NCBI RefSeq assembly: GCF_000385375.1
Contig: NZ_ARVV01000001.1
Location: 744,001-808,000, forward strand
DNA from: Methyloversatilis discipulorum
GTDB lineage: Bacteria > Pseudomonadota > Gammaproteobacteria > Burkholderiales > Rhodocyclaceae
Direction of reading: 5' to 3'
Length of the DNA stretch: 64,000 nucleotides
Shown: one piece after another, positions 25,689-34,930 of the stretch
Numbering within the stretch: position 1 is the stretch's first letter
Layout of the letters: the number at the start of each line of letters is the position of its first letter
Notes under the pieces: model-generated
Database searches by the model: none
What the model was told of the DNA's origin: nothing
What the model saw: only the letters and a program-made list of their open reading frames with translations
Program-made: the position numbers and the translations under genes

Positions 25689-27124
25689 ACTGGGGCGTTT
25701 TCTCGCCTTCGGCGACTGGAACGGAACCGGCGCAGCCGGAACAGGAAGCGGCTGCGCTCGCTGGCGTTCTCATCCGGCCGCCCCAGTCGGGCGACCACGA
25801 TGTCCAGCGGCTGTGCGCCGCGCAGCATGCCGTCGTCGGGCGCCGACACGGTGAGCCGCAGACTGGCCACACTGTTCGCGGCGACGCGCAGCCGGGTGTT
25901 GCCGACGATGGTCGCACCCGGCAGGCCATCGATCTGTGCGACATATTCGACCTCTTCACGCGTCAGGTTGGCCACCTTCAGCAGGTAGGCGTTCTCGATG
26001 CGGCCGTCCGCCGTCTCGCGCATCAGCACGCCGCGGTCGCGCAGCACGTCGAGCCGTACTTCCGGTCGGGTCACCATCTGCCACACGCCGAGCACCGCGA
26101 ACAGCAGGAATAGCACGGCGTACATCTTCACGCGTGGCTGTACCGTCGTCGCGCCGCGCCCGGACAGCGCGTTTTCCGACGCGAAGCGGATCAGGCCGCG
26201 CGCACGGCCGACCCTGTCCATCACCGTGTCGCAGGCGTCGATGCACAGGCCGCAATTGATGCAGGCGTACTGCACGCCGTTGCGGATGTCGATGCCGGTC
26301 GGGCACACCTGCACGCAGATCGTGCAGTCCACGCAGTCGCCGGCGCCGCGGCTGCGGGCGGATGCACGCGGCTCGCCACGCCGCCTGTCGTAGCCGACCT
26401 GGCGGGTGTGCGCGTCGGTCATCACGCCCTGGAAGCGCGAGTACGGGCACATGTGCTGGCACACCGATTCGCGCGCAAAGCCGGCCTGCAGATAGGTGAA
26501 GGCGGCGTAGAACAGCAGCCAGAAGCCCTCCCACATGCCGACGTCCCAGATGGCGAGGCGCGGCAGCAGATCGCGTATCGGCGTGAAGTAGCCGACAAAG
26601 GTGATCGCGGTCCACGCCGCCAGCGCGAGCCACAGCGCGTGCTTGGCGCCCTTGATCGCCGCCTTGCGCGGGGCCCACGGTGCGGCATCCAGCGCACGGC
26701 GCGCGGCGGGTTTTCCCTCGATGCGCGCCTCGACCCACGTGAACATCATCGTGTACACCGTCTGCGGACAGGCGAAGCCGCAGAACAGCCGCCCGGCCAG
26801 CGCGGTCACGAAGAACAGCGCCAGCGCCGCGACGATGAGAACGAAGGCGAACAGCAGCGCGTCCTGCGGCCACAGCACCTGGTCGAACAGGTAGAGCCGC
26901 TCGTGCGGAATGTCCATCCACAGAGCCGGCCGCACCGTGTCGCCGTCGCGCCAGGTGAGCCACACGCCACCGTAGAACACGAGCTGGGTGAGCCACACCA
27001 TGGCCCAGCGCCAGGTGTTGAAACGGCCGGACACCGCGCGCGCATGCACGGTGCCCGGGCGGGGATGGAAGGTGAGCGGCACGGCGCGCACCGCGCCTCC
27101 CGCCAGCGTCGTGTCGGTGTTCAT
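25568..27124 (-). CDS. ccoG: Cytochrome c oxidase accessory protein CcoG (RdxA/FixG)
   Basis: 518 residues. Membrane-bound [4Fe-4S] protein needed for assembly of cbb3 oxidase, acting as cupric reductase. Visible: N-terminal LFCGFACPQTVYTMMF in the first membrane region, two clusters in CVDCTICVQVCPTG and CINCGLCIDACD, and a C-terminal Ig-like domain. The family normally ends near SRFLG; here the frame continues for about 57 basic residues (from about 462) reading antisense through the end of the PEP-CTERM gene. That tail is odd and may reflect loss of the original stop. No ccoNOQP genes are in view. Confidence 0.9.
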   Translation of the reverse strand: MNTDTTLAGGAVRAVPLTFHPRPGTVHARAVSGRFNTWRWAMVWLTQLVFYGGVWLTWRDGDTVRPALWMDIPHERLYLFDQVLWPQDALLFAFVLIVAALALFFVTALAGRLFCGFACPQTVYTMMFTWVEARIEGKPAARRALDAAPWAPRKAAIKGAKHALWLALAAWTAITFVGYFTPIRDLLPRLAIWDVGMWEGFWLLFYAAFTYLQAGFARESVCQHMCPYSRFQGVMTDAHTRQVGYDRRRGEPRASARSRGAGDCVDCTICVQVCPTGIDIRNGVQYACINCGLCIDACDTVMDRVGRARGLIRFASENALSGRGATTVQPRVKMYAVLFLLFAVLGVWQMVTRPEVRLDVLRDRGVLMRETADGRIENAYLLKVANLTREEVEYVAQIDGLPGATIVGNTRLRVAANSVASLRLTVSAPDDGMLRGAQPLDIVVARLGRPDENASERSRFLFRLRRFRSSRRRRENAPVQRFAARRRVARSASPAPNIAQVSGSGTATMWATKYAGPL

Positions 27125-27241
27125 CTGCAGGCTCCGGAAAGGGATGCCGGCAGTACACCCGCCGCAGGCGGACAGGGACAGATTCAGCGGAGTTGAATCA
27201 ATATGGGCACAGATGGAATCCGTCGTGCCTCTTGATGCGGG

Positions 27242-27565
27242 TCAAGTGACCGACGCCAGCGGATGCGGGATGCCCTTGTCGCCATAGGTGCGCACCACCT
27301 GCGCGATCACGACCTGGTAACCCTTGAGCCAACGCGCCTGCAGCTGCTTGGCCCTGATGTGCTCCGGGTGAGTCATCAGCGCCTGCAGCGCGTCCATCGA
27401 ATCCCAGTAATAGACATTCGAGATCAGCCCGGTTTCGGCGTTCTCCCAGGCTTCCTCGCCGAGGTAGCCGGGAATGGCGCGGGCGACCTCGGCGATGACC
27501 GCGTCCAGCGCGTGGAAGTCTTCGTCGTACTGGCCTTTGGCGAAGGTGAAGGTGGAGGTGTACAT
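27242..27565 (-). CDS. ABM-fold (antibiotic biosynthesis monooxygenase-like) small protein
   Basis: 107 residues with the dimeric alpha-beta barrel pattern (FTFAKGQYDEDFHALDAVIA, GLISNVYYWDSMDALQALMT, HIRAKQLQARW). Relatives are cofactor-free monooxygenases or heme-related proteins; no specific substrate can be given. ATG at 27565 chosen over an upstream TTG (27577). It lies on the left edge of the low-GC island. Confidence 0.7.
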   Translation of the reverse strand: MYTSTFTFAKGQYDEDFHALDAVIAEVARAIPGYLGEEAWENAETGLISNVYYWDSMDALQALMTHPEHIRAKQLQARWLKGYQVVIAQVVRTYGDKGIPHPLASVT

Positions 27566-27645
27566 ATAATCACGCAAGCGCCGAGAGAAAGAATTAATTA
27601 AACGTTGAGTGAAATCCCCGCAGCTCCTCTAATGCATCTGCAGAT

Positions 27646-28722
27646 TCAAGCAGCTATCTGTCCTATTCCAATGAAATCAGCTAGCACTCGGAGCCGCTCT
27701 CGGATATTGGAGGCGTCATTAGTGCCCTGTTGAGAAAGACGGTCATACTCAAGTAGTTCGAACCGGGCTTCGGCGTAATTATCCTCCGCGCGAATTCTAT
27801 TTTCTCGCACGAGATCTCGGAATGAGAAGAGTGCCTGACGGGTTATTTTTTCCTCTTCTCCATTCAGTAAAGCACTCTTGAATAGTAAATAGTAGACGAC
27901 GGTATTGCCCTGAGCTCGAAGCAGTTCATCACGCTCTATGAAAACTCTTGACATCAAGTTAAGAACATCGACGGTTGCACCGTATATGTCAGCGACAAAT
28001 GCGGATTTCTCGCTGCGATAGTTGCGTGCCAAGGCATCGAGATACTCCTTCTTTGTATCTATGAGCTTACCCATGACTCGCGAGGCCTCTTCCACCAGTA
28101 GAAGTCGCGCGGCCGCCTCCTGATGTTGATAGCGGCGGTTTCCAAATGCTACTTTGTTCTTGAAAAAATCGTGGCAAGACAATGATCGAATAGCTGCGAC
28201 GAGTTCCCCTCCAATCGCGTTCCGCTTCTCTGCGGCATTTAGCGGAACTGCCTCGTTGAGTCGCGAAAACATGTCCTCTATCAATTCTTGATCATCCGTG
28301 CTCACACCAACCACAGGAAGTACAAAAGAATCAAATTTGATCTTTATTTTCGGATAATTGGCTGCGATATCTGAGTATCCCAGTCGAGCTAGGTTGATAC
28401 TCTCGTCGTTCTGGTAAACAAAATCATCTGCAAGGCCGAATTTTCCTTCGATGAACTGCCATATTGCCTCTAAACGTTGCCTGCCATCGATTACGGCGTA
28501 CGAGTAACCCGTTGTCTTTCGCTGTTCTCGAGAGAATGCGTGAAAATAAATCTTCGGAATGTCGTAATCGTTTAGGATCGAGTCTATGAGGAGTTTTTTC
28601 TTTTCTGGCGTCCAAACCCCGCCCATGCGCTGATAGTCCGGGTCGAGTTGAATTTCCTCTCGTTCAGAATAGATCCTTATGATCGTGCTGTGTTGTACGG
28701 GAAAGGTCTCGATGTAACTCAT
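27646..28722 (-). CDS. DUF262 (GmrS-like, ParB-fold) protein of a low-GC island
   Basis: 358 residues. The N-terminal DUF262/ParB-like domain is clear: LDPDYQRMGGVWTPEKK at about 26-42 and the signature VIDGRQRLEAIW at 77-88 (DGRQR is the NTPase/nuclease-like motif of this fold). The rest is helical and there is no C-terminal DUF1524 HNH nuclease, so this is a single-domain relative of the GmrSD/BrxU-type restriction proteins. It starts inside the FRG gene stop (ATGA overlap), hence one operon. Base composition is far lower in GC than all neighbours, indicating transfer. Function inferred: phage or plasmid defence; not proven. Confidence 0.85.
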   Translation of the reverse strand: MSYIETFPVQHSTIIRIYSEREEIQLDPDYQRMGGVWTPEKKKLLIDSILNDYDIPKIYFHAFSREQRKTTGYSYAVIDGRQRLEAIWQFIEGKFGLADDFVYQNDESINLARLGYSDIAANYPKIKIKFDSFVLPVVGVSTDDQELIEDMFSRLNEAVPLNAAEKRNAIGGELVAAIRSLSCHDFFKNKVAFGNRRYQHQEAAARLLLVEEASRVMGKLIDTKKEYLDALARNYRSEKSAFVADIYGATVDVLNLMSRVFIERDELLRAQGNTVVYYLLFKSALLNGEEEKITRQALFSFRDLVRENRIRAEDNYAEARFELLEYDRLSQQGTNDASNIRERLRVLADFIGIGQIAA

Positions 28723-29468
28723 TTAAGGCCTCGCTTTATGTTGTCGCCAACACTGGAAAGTTCAGGGAACATCGTGAATTTTGAGAAGCCGAGGAGTTGT
28801 AGTTGTTTCTGTATTTTCGGCTTTTCCGCTGACGGGATTTGGTAGTACGTAATGTGGGCGCAATCCCCTATTCTCTCAATCGGTGTGTCGTCTAAGTGAT
28901 GAATAGTGAAAACGCCGAGTTGTGCTTGTATTCGTGGGTTGTTGCGAGTGGCTATGGTTGCAATGGGGTGCAGTCTGGTGCGCTTTGGCCCCTGGGAAAG
29001 GCTCTCCAACGAGTAATTTCTCAGTTCTTCGTCGTCGAAAGATGGGATGAAGAACGGCTCAGTTGCATCATCGATCTTCGCGTTACGGTTCAGCTCCGTA
29101 GGTTGTAACACCCACAGCGCTGCGTCGGTCTCCATAGAAGTGCTCGGGTCAGTCACTGCGAAGTAAAGAGCCACCAAGGGACTCTCGCTCCAATCGAGTA
29201 GACGTGTTGGCAGGCCGTAGTGCTGCATTAGGAATAGCCAGTCAAACGAGTCCTTTGGGTCGCGATCCAAAAGCATTGCTGCGCTTTGTTTGAAGCGCTT
29301 GAGAAGTGTAGATTCAGAAGGCGGATTCGAGAGTCTTAGATATCCGGGCAACAGTGCCCAGTTCGCGTCCGCTTGCCCTCTAAACCACAGCGCCCCCTCG
29401 TAAGCTCCGTGATCGGTCTCAAGTGCGTCAAGGAGGTCAGCGACTGAAGAAATCTTTTTTACGGGCAT
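28719..29468 (-). CDS. FRG domain protein coupled to DUF262
   Basis: 249 residues. The FRG domain is complete: LWFRGQADANWALLPG (Phe29-Arg30-Gly31) and QHYGLPTRLLDWSESPLVAL at about 82-101. FRG domains occur in many mobile-element and defence contexts; the activity is unknown, although the fold has been compared to ADP-ribosyl/nucleotidyl enzymes. The gene is first in a two-gene operon with DUF262, has a poor ribosome site and AT-rich upstream DNA, and is likely horizontally acquired. Confidence 0.83.
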   Translation of the reverse strand: MPVKKISSVADLLDALETDHGAYEGALWFRGQADANWALLPGYLRLSNPPSESTLLKRFKQSAAMLLDRDPKDSFDWLFLMQHYGLPTRLLDWSESPLVALYFAVTDPSTSMETDAALWVLQPTELNRNAKIDDATEPFFIPSFDDEELRNYSLESLSQGPKRTRLHPIATIATRNNPRIQAQLGVFTIHHLDDTPIERIGDCAHITYYQIPSAEKPKIQKQLQLLGFSKFTMFPELSSVGDNIKRGLK

Positions 29469-29602
29469 GATGGATGATCAATATATGTATTTTGCGAGTG
29501 TATGCGATTTGCACGGCATATTAGAAGCAGATGTTCTCGGTTTTTCGGCGTTCTCGTGAGCGACGTCTGTTACTTGTCGTCGAGTCGCTCAACTATCGCA
29601 AA

Positions 29603-31036
29603 TCAATCGGGTTGTGGTTGCGCTTGTCGCGGTTCTGCGATTGAGCTACCCAGTAGTCGCATAGCGTCCCGACGCGCCTCCGTATCCGGATGCCCGAAGT
29701 TCAGCCGCACGAAGTTCCTGAATTCGCGCTGCGCGGAGAAGATCGGCCCGGGCGCGATGCTGATGCCTCTTGCCAGTGCTTCGCGGTGCAGCGCCAGCGT
29801 GTCGCAGACCTCCGGCAGTTCCAGCCACAGGAAGTAGCCGCCCGCGGGCTCCGCCATGCGGGCGCCGGCGGGGAAGTGCGCTTCGACGTCGGCGACCAGC
29901 GTGGCCTGCTGCGCGCGCAGGGTGGCGCGCAGCGTGCGCAGGTGGCGGTCGTAGCCGCCCTGTTTGAGGTAATCGGCCAGCGCGTGCTGCAGCGCGACCG
30001 GTGTGGCGAGGCTGAATGACAGTTTCTGCCGGCGGATCGTGTCGGCGTAACGGCCGGCGGCGACCCAGCCGACGCGGAAGCCGGGGGCCAGGCATTTGGA
30101 AAAGGACGACACGTGCATGACGCGGCCGTCGCGGTCCAGCGCCTTGCTGCACAAGGGCGCCTGTTCGCCGTGGTGCAATTCGGCATAGACGTCGTCCTCG
30201 ATCAGTGGCACGTCGTGGCGGTCGAGCAGGGCCATCAGCTGGCGGCGACCGTCGTCGGGCACGCAGGCGCCGGTCGGGTTGGCGTAGTTCAGCATGAACA
30301 GGCAGGCGCGCACCGGGTGCCTGTTCAGCAACTGTTCGAGCGCGGCGAGGTTCAGGCCTTCGCGTGGATGGCTGGGAACCTCGATCACCTTGAGCCCGAG
30401 CCGCTCGGCGGCCTGCAGGCCGGCGTAGAAGGTGGGCGATTCGACCGCGATCAGGTCGCCCGGCCGGGTCACCGCCTGCAGGCAGAGGTTCAGTCCCTCC
30501 ATCGCGCCATTGGTGATGATGATGTCGTCAGGAGCCACGTCGGCGCCGAGGCCGAGGTAGCGCAGCGCGATCTGCCGGCGCAGTTCGGGGTGGCCCGGCG
30601 GCAAGTCGGTCAGCGTGTCCTGCGGCTTGATGCGGCGCGCGGCGGCGGCGAGGGCGCGGCCGAGGCGGTCGAGCGGGAACAGCTCGGGTGCCGGAAAGCT
30701 GGAACCCAGCGGCACGACGGCCGGGTCGCGCACGCTGTCGAGAATTTCGAAGATGAAGTCGCTCACCTGCAGCGCGGTCGAGCGCTGGCCCGGTCGCGAC
30801 ATGGCCGGTTCCGGCAGGCGCTGACCGAGGCGGGCGCGCACGAAGTAGCCGGAGCGTGGGCGCGCCTCGACCAGGCCGCGGCTTTCGAGCAGTGCGTAGG
30901 CCTGCGTGACGGTGATCGGGCTGAGGTCGTGCGCGCGGCAGGCGTGGCGTACCGAGGGCAGGCGGTCGCCCGGCCGCAGCACGCCGTCGGCGATCAATTG
31001 CGCGGTGCGGTCGGCGAGATCCTGGTAGAGCGTCAT
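29603..31036 (-). CDS. MocR-type GntR-aminotransferase regulator
   Basis: 477 residues. GntR winged helix at about 1-70 (DLADRTAQLIADGVLRPGDR, LSPITVTQAYALLESRGLVE) and a fold-type-I PLP domain with DDVYAELH and Lys in SSFSKCLAPGFRVGW. It resembles PdxR/TauR-like regulators. Its targets are unknown; the cupin gene 53 bp upstream on the same strand may belong to the same unit. The 3' end borders the low-GC island. Confidence 0.87.
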   Translation of the reverse strand: MTLYQDLADRTAQLIADGVLRPGDRLPSVRHACRAHDLSPITVTQAYALLESRGLVEARPRSGYFVRARLGQRLPEPAMSRPGQRSTALQVSDFIFEILDSVRDPAVVPLGSSFPAPELFPLDRLGRALAAAARRIKPQDTLTDLPPGHPELRRQIALRYLGLGADVAPDDIIITNGAMEGLNLCLQAVTRPGDLIAVESPTFYAGLQAAERLGLKVIEVPSHPREGLNLAALEQLLNRHPVRACLFMLNYANPTGACVPDDGRRQLMALLDRHDVPLIEDDVYAELHHGEQAPLCSKALDRDGRVMHVSSFSKCLAPGFRVGWVAAGRYADTIRRQKLSFSLATPVALQHALADYLKQGGYDRHLRTLRATLRAQQATLVADVEAHFPAGARMAEPAGGYFLWLELPEVCDTLALHREALARGISIAPGPIFSAQREFRNFVRLNFGHPDTEARRDAMRLLGSSIAEPRQAQPQPD

Positions 31037-31089
31037 GCGCCGATGCTATCAGGCGCCATGCCTCGCCAGACCGCGCCGACGACCGCGCT

Positions 31090-31458
31090 TCAGCCGGTCA
31101 GCTTCTGGAAGCCGAGCAGCCGGGTGCCGCCGCCGGCGGGGTTGGGACCGTAGATGCCGAGGATGCGGGCGTATTCCGGCGCGTAGTAGCGGCCGATCGA
31201 GCCGCCGCGCACGCAGACGGTGTCGCCGGTGGTCGCCTCGACGGTGACACCGTCCGACTCGACGAACAGCCGGCCTTCGAGCACGTAGGCGTATTCGTCG
31301 TGCGCGTGCTCGTCGGTCCAGGTTTCGCCGCGCAATTCCCATTCCATCAGGACCGGCTCGGTCCAGCCCTTGGGGTCGGGGCGGGTGATCCAGTGCACGC
31401 CTGGTCCGCCGTCGCCGACCAGTGGCTGTTTCGGGTACTTCACCGGTGCGTCCGGCAT
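31090..31458 (-). CDS. Cupin domain protein
   Basis: 122 residues, single cupin barrel: TDEHAHDEYAYVLEGRLFVE supplies the His-x-His/Glu metal motif, and GDTVCVRGGSIGRYYAPE forms the second motif. Function (enzyme or ligand-binding) cannot be told. Start at 31458 follows a perfect AGGAGGC ribosome site; the open frame continues upstream without one. Confidence 0.8.
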   Translation of the reverse strand: MPDAPVKYPKQPLVGDGGPGVHWITRPDPKGWTEPVLMEWELRGETWTDEHAHDEYAYVLEGRLFVESDGVTVEATTGDTVCVRGGSIGRYYAPEYARILGIYGPNPAGGGTRLLGFQKLTG

Positions 31459-31644
31459 GAGAGGCCTCCTGAATGTGCGGTCACCGCGATCCGCCCGGGG
31501 CGATGTCGTGCCGAGGGCGGCGCGGAAGTGGAGGCCGATTATTCGGGTGGGGGCGGCGCAGGACAATGCCCCGAAAGAGGTAGCCGCCGCGGTTCCGCTT
31601 CATGCGGCAGTGCAAGATTGACAGCGGCGATTCGAGGGTCTAGA

Positions 31645-31662
31645 TTCAAACGAACGTTTGAA
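31645..31662. promoter_or_regulatory. PsrA/FadR-type operator palindrome
   Basis: TTCAAACGAACGTTTGAA: 8-base inverted arms around a 2-base centre. It contains CAAAC-N4-GTTTG, the known PsrA-family recognition pattern for fatty-acid regulators in proteobacteria. It lies 22 bp upstream of the TetR-family ATG at 31684, suited to autoregulation. Confidence 0.82.
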
Positions 31663-31683
31663 CACAAGGCCGTGCCTGACCCG

Positions 31684-32349
31684 ATGGACGCCCGCCGCAA
31701 TCGACTTTCCGTGACCGAAACACGCCTCCGCATCCTCGATGCGGCGCAGTCACTGTTTGCCGCGCACGGTTTCGAGGCGACCTCGATGAGGATGATCACG
31801 ACCACGGCCAGCGTCAATCTGGCGGCGGTCAATTATCACTTCGGATCGAAGGACGTGCTGGTGCAGGAGGTGCTGCTGCGCGGGCTGCGACCGCTGAACG
31901 CGCTGCGCATGCAGGCGCTCGACGAAGCGGAAGCCGCCGCCGGCGATGCGCCGGTCAAGGCGCGGGTGATCGTCGAGTGCTTCTTCAGCGGTTCGCTGGC
32001 GCTAGCGGCACAAAGCGAACAGGGGCGCGAATTCATGCGTCTGCTGGGCCGCACTTTCACCGAGCCGTCGGCGGTGGTGCGCGAGTGCCTGGCGACCGAG
32101 TACGCGCCGGTGATCGGCCGCTATCGCGACGCCCTCAGCCGCGCGCTGCCGGCGGTGCCGGTCGAGGACATCGTGTGGCGCCTGCATTTCATGTTCGGCG
32201 CCATGTCCTACGCGGTATCCGGCATCGACACGCTGCAGGTGATGACCGGCGTGCAGATCGACGAGCCGGATGCGATGGCGCGCATGGTGCCGCGATTGAT
32301 GAGTTTCCTGCTCGGCGGCCTGCGCGCGCCGTTGCCGGAATCGAACTGA
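31684..32349 (+). CDS. TetR-family regulator, PsrA/FadR-like
   Basis: 221 residues. HTH at about residues 12-58 (RLRILDAAQSLFAAHGFEAT, then NLAAVNYHFGSKDVLVQEV). The C-terminal ligand domain is of the PsrA/fatty-acid type (LHFMFGAMSYAVSGIDTL). PsrA binds long-chain fatty acids or acyl-CoA and derepresses beta-oxidation; the downstream fadE operon and the operator immediately upstream support that. The ATG was chosen because it follows the palindrome directly and gives the standard MDARRNRLSVTETR start. Confidence 0.87.
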   Translation: MDARRNRLSVTETRLRILDAAQSLFAAHGFEATSMRMITTTASVNLAAVNYHFGSKDVLVQEVLLRGLRPLNALRMQALDEAEAAAGDAPVKARVIVECFFSGSLALAAQSEQGREFMRLLGRTFTEPSAVVRECLATEYAPVIGRYRDALSRALPAVPVEDIVWRLHFMFGAMSYAVSGIDTLQVMTGVQIDEPDAMARMVPRLMSFLLGGLRAPLPESN

Positions 32350-32440
32350 TGGGGCGAAAGCCCGGACGATTGCAACTAGACTGCGGACATAAGCGCCTTG
32401 CGCGCGTATCGCAGCAGCATGACCGGACGAGGAGATACAC

Positions 32441-34921
32441 ATGACCTGGACGCTTCTTCTGCTGTTGCCGCTTGGCCTGCTCACGCTGGCCTACCTGCGC
32501 GCGCCGCTGCTGCTGATCACCGCGGCGCTGGCCGCCTGGCTGGTCGCAGCGGCACTGCATTTCGACTGGTCGGTCGCGGCCAGCGTCACCGTCGCCGTGC
32601 TGGTCGGTATTCCGGCGCTGCTGCTGAATCTGGTGCCGCTGCGCCGCGCACTGATTTCGCGGCCACTGCTCGCGGTGTACCGCAACATCCTGCCGCCGAT
32701 GTCGGATACCGAACGCATTGCCCTCGAAGCGGGCACCGTCTGGTGGGAAGGCGAACTGTTCCGCGGGCATCCCGATTGGCAGAAATTACACGCCTACGCG
32801 GAACCGCAACTGAGCGCCGAAGAACAGTCCTTCCTCGACAACGAGGTCGATGAGCTGTGCCGTCTGTCCGACGACTGGCGCATTTCGCACGAGCTGAAAG
32901 ACCTGCCGCCCGAGACCTGGCAGTACATCAAGGACAAGGGCTTCCTCGGCCTCATCATTCCGAAGAAGTACGGCGGCAAGGAATTCTCGGCCTGGGCGCA
33001 TTCGCAGATCGTGACCAAGCTGTCGACGCGCTGCTCCGCCTCGGCGGTGACGGTGATGGTGCCGAACTCGCTCGGCCCGGCTGAGCTGCTGCTGCATTAC
33101 GGCACGGACGCGCAGAAGGATCATTACCTGCCGCGCCTCGCCAAGGGGCTGGAGATTCCGTGCTTCGCGCTGACCAGCCCGCAGGCCGGTTCCGACGCGG
33201 CGTCGATTCCGGACTACGGCATCGTCTGCCGCGGCATGCACGAAGGCCGCGAAGTACTCGGCATGCGCGTGACCTGGGACAAGCGCTACATCACGCTGGG
33301 CCCGGTCGCCACACTGCTCGGCCTCGCTTTCCGCCTGTACGACCCCGATCACCTGCTCGGCGATACCGAAGACATCGGCATCACCTGCGCGCTGATCCCG
33401 ACCGATCACCCGGGTGTGCAGATCGGCCGTCGCCACTTCCCGCTCAACGCGGTGTTCCAGAACGGCCCGAACTGGGGGCGTGACGTGTTCATGCCGCTGG
33501 AGTGGATCATCGGCGGTCCGGCGATGGCCGGGCAGGGCTGGCGCATGCTGATGGAGTGTCTGGCCGCCGGCCGCTCGATCTCGCTGCCAGCCTCCAACAC
33601 CGGCATGGCCAAGCTCACCGCGCGTGCCGTCGGTGGCTATGCCCGCGTGCGCAGCCAGTTCAAGACCGCGATCGGCCGCTTCGAAGGCATACAGGAGCCG
33701 CTGGCCCGCATCGGCGGCCACCTGTACATGATGGACGCCGCGCGGCGGATGACGGCGTCGGCGATCGATCTCGGCGAGAAGCCGTCGGTGGTGTCGGCCA
33801 TCGTCAAGTACCACATCACCGAACGCGCCCGCATCGTCGTCAACGACGGCATGGACATCCTCGGCGGCAAGGGCATCTGCCTCGGCCCGTCGAACTTCCT
33901 CGGCCGCGCCTACCAGCAGATCCCGATCGGCATCACGGTCGAGGGCGCGAACATCCTGACGCGCAGCCTCATCATCTTCGGTCAGGGGGCCATCCGCTGC
34001 CATCCCTATGTGCTGCGCGAGATGCGCGCCGCACTGGCCGACGATACGCCGGAAGCTCTCAGGGAATTCGACGACGCACTGTTCGCCCACATCGGCTACA
34101 CCGCGAGCAATGCGGTGCGCACGCTGATCACCGGCCTGACCGGTTCGCACTGGGTCGGCGTGCCGGGCGACCTCGCGCCGGAAACGCGGCGATACTACCA
34201 GCAGCTCACCCGCTTCTCGACCGCCTTCGCCTTCATCGCCGACGCCGCCATGCTGACCATGGGCGGCGACCTCAAGCGCAAGGAAAAGCTGTCGGCGCGG
34301 CTGGGCGACATCCTGTCGCTGATGTATCTGTGCTCGGCCACGCTGAAGCGCTACGAGGCCGAAGGCCGGCAGGCCGCCGACGCACCGCTGATGCACTGGG
34401 CGATCTGGGACGCCATGTTCCACGCGCAGACCGCGTTCGAGGGCGTCATTTCCAACTTCCCGAACCGCCTGATCGGCATGCTGCTGCGCCGCCTCATCTT
34501 CCCGCTCGGCCGGCCCTACGTGGTGCCGTCGGACCGCCTCGGCGGCGAGGTGGCGAAGTTGCTGATCGAGCCGTCGGCGACGCGCGACCGGCTGACCGCC
34601 GACATGTACGTACCGCAGGACGAGCACGACGCGGTCGGTGCCATCGAGCACGCGCTGAAAGCCACGGTCGCCGCCGAGGCGATCGAGGCCAAGGTACGCG
34701 CGGCACAGAAGCGCGGCGAACTGAAGGCGCGCGGGCCGGGCATGATGCGTGCCGCTTTCGAGGCCGGCGTCATCGACGCGCAGGAATTCGCGCTGGTCAC
34801 CCGGCGCGACGAACTGCGCGACCGCGTGGTTAAGGTGGACGATTTCGCGCAGGACTTCGGCGTCGACGCCGTGCCTGCGACGCCGGCTGAAGCGCGCAAC
34901 GTCACCGCGCTCGCCGCCTGA
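32441..34921 (+). CDS. fadE: Acyl-CoA dehydrogenase FadE
   Basis: 826 residues, the length of gammaproteobacterial FadE. Two N-terminal membrane segments (LLLLLPLGLLTLAYLRAPLL and AALAAWLVAAALHFDWSVA), then the acyl-CoA dehydrogenase core (KDKGFLGLIIPKKYGGKEFS; IPCFALTSPQAGSD near the FAD site). Catalyses the first oxidation of fatty acyl-CoA at the inner membrane. Starts after GAGGAGATACAC. First gene of a coupled run with thiolase, FadJ-like, thioesterase and FadL. Confidence 0.95.
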   Translation: MTWTLLLLLPLGLLTLAYLRAPLLLITAALAAWLVAAALHFDWSVAASVTVAVLVGIPALLLNLVPLRRALISRPLLAVYRNILPPMSDTERIALEAGTVWWEGELFRGHPDWQKLHAYAEPQLSAEEQSFLDNEVDELCRLSDDWRISHELKDLPPETWQYIKDKGFLGLIIPKKYGGKEFSAWAHSQIVTKLSTRCSASAVTVMVPNSLGPAELLLHYGTDAQKDHYLPRLAKGLEIPCFALTSPQAGSDAASIPDYGIVCRGMHEGREVLGMRVTWDKRYITLGPVATLLGLAFRLYDPDHLLGDTEDIGITCALIPTDHPGVQIGRRHFPLNAVFQNGPNWGRDVFMPLEWIIGGPAMAGQGWRMLMECLAAGRSISLPASNTGMAKLTARAVGGYARVRSQFKTAIGRFEGIQEPLARIGGHLYMMDAARRMTASAIDLGEKPSVVSAIVKYHITERARIVVNDGMDILGGKGICLGPSNFLGRAYQQIPIGITVEGANILTRSLIIFGQGAIRCHPYVLREMRAALADDTPEALREFDDALFAHIGYTASNAVRTLITGLTGSHWVGVPGDLAPETRRYYQQLTRFSTAFAFIADAAMLTMGGDLKRKEKLSARLGDILSLMYLCSATLKRYEAEGRQAADAPLMHWAIWDAMFHAQTAFEGVISNFPNRLIGMLLRRLIFPLGRPYVVPSDRLGGEVAKLLIEPSATRDRLTADMYVPQDEHDAVGAIEHALKATVAAEAIEAKVRAAQKRGELKARGPGMMRAAFEAGVIDAQEFALVTRRDELRDRVVKVDDFAQDFGVDAVPATPAEARNVTALAA

Positions 34922-34930
34922 GGAGTGTTC

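Noticed and set aside
27590..29640. Flanking direct repeats that would define an insertion site for the low-GC island
   Set aside because: I compared both edges by eye and found no convincing repeat longer than a few bases.
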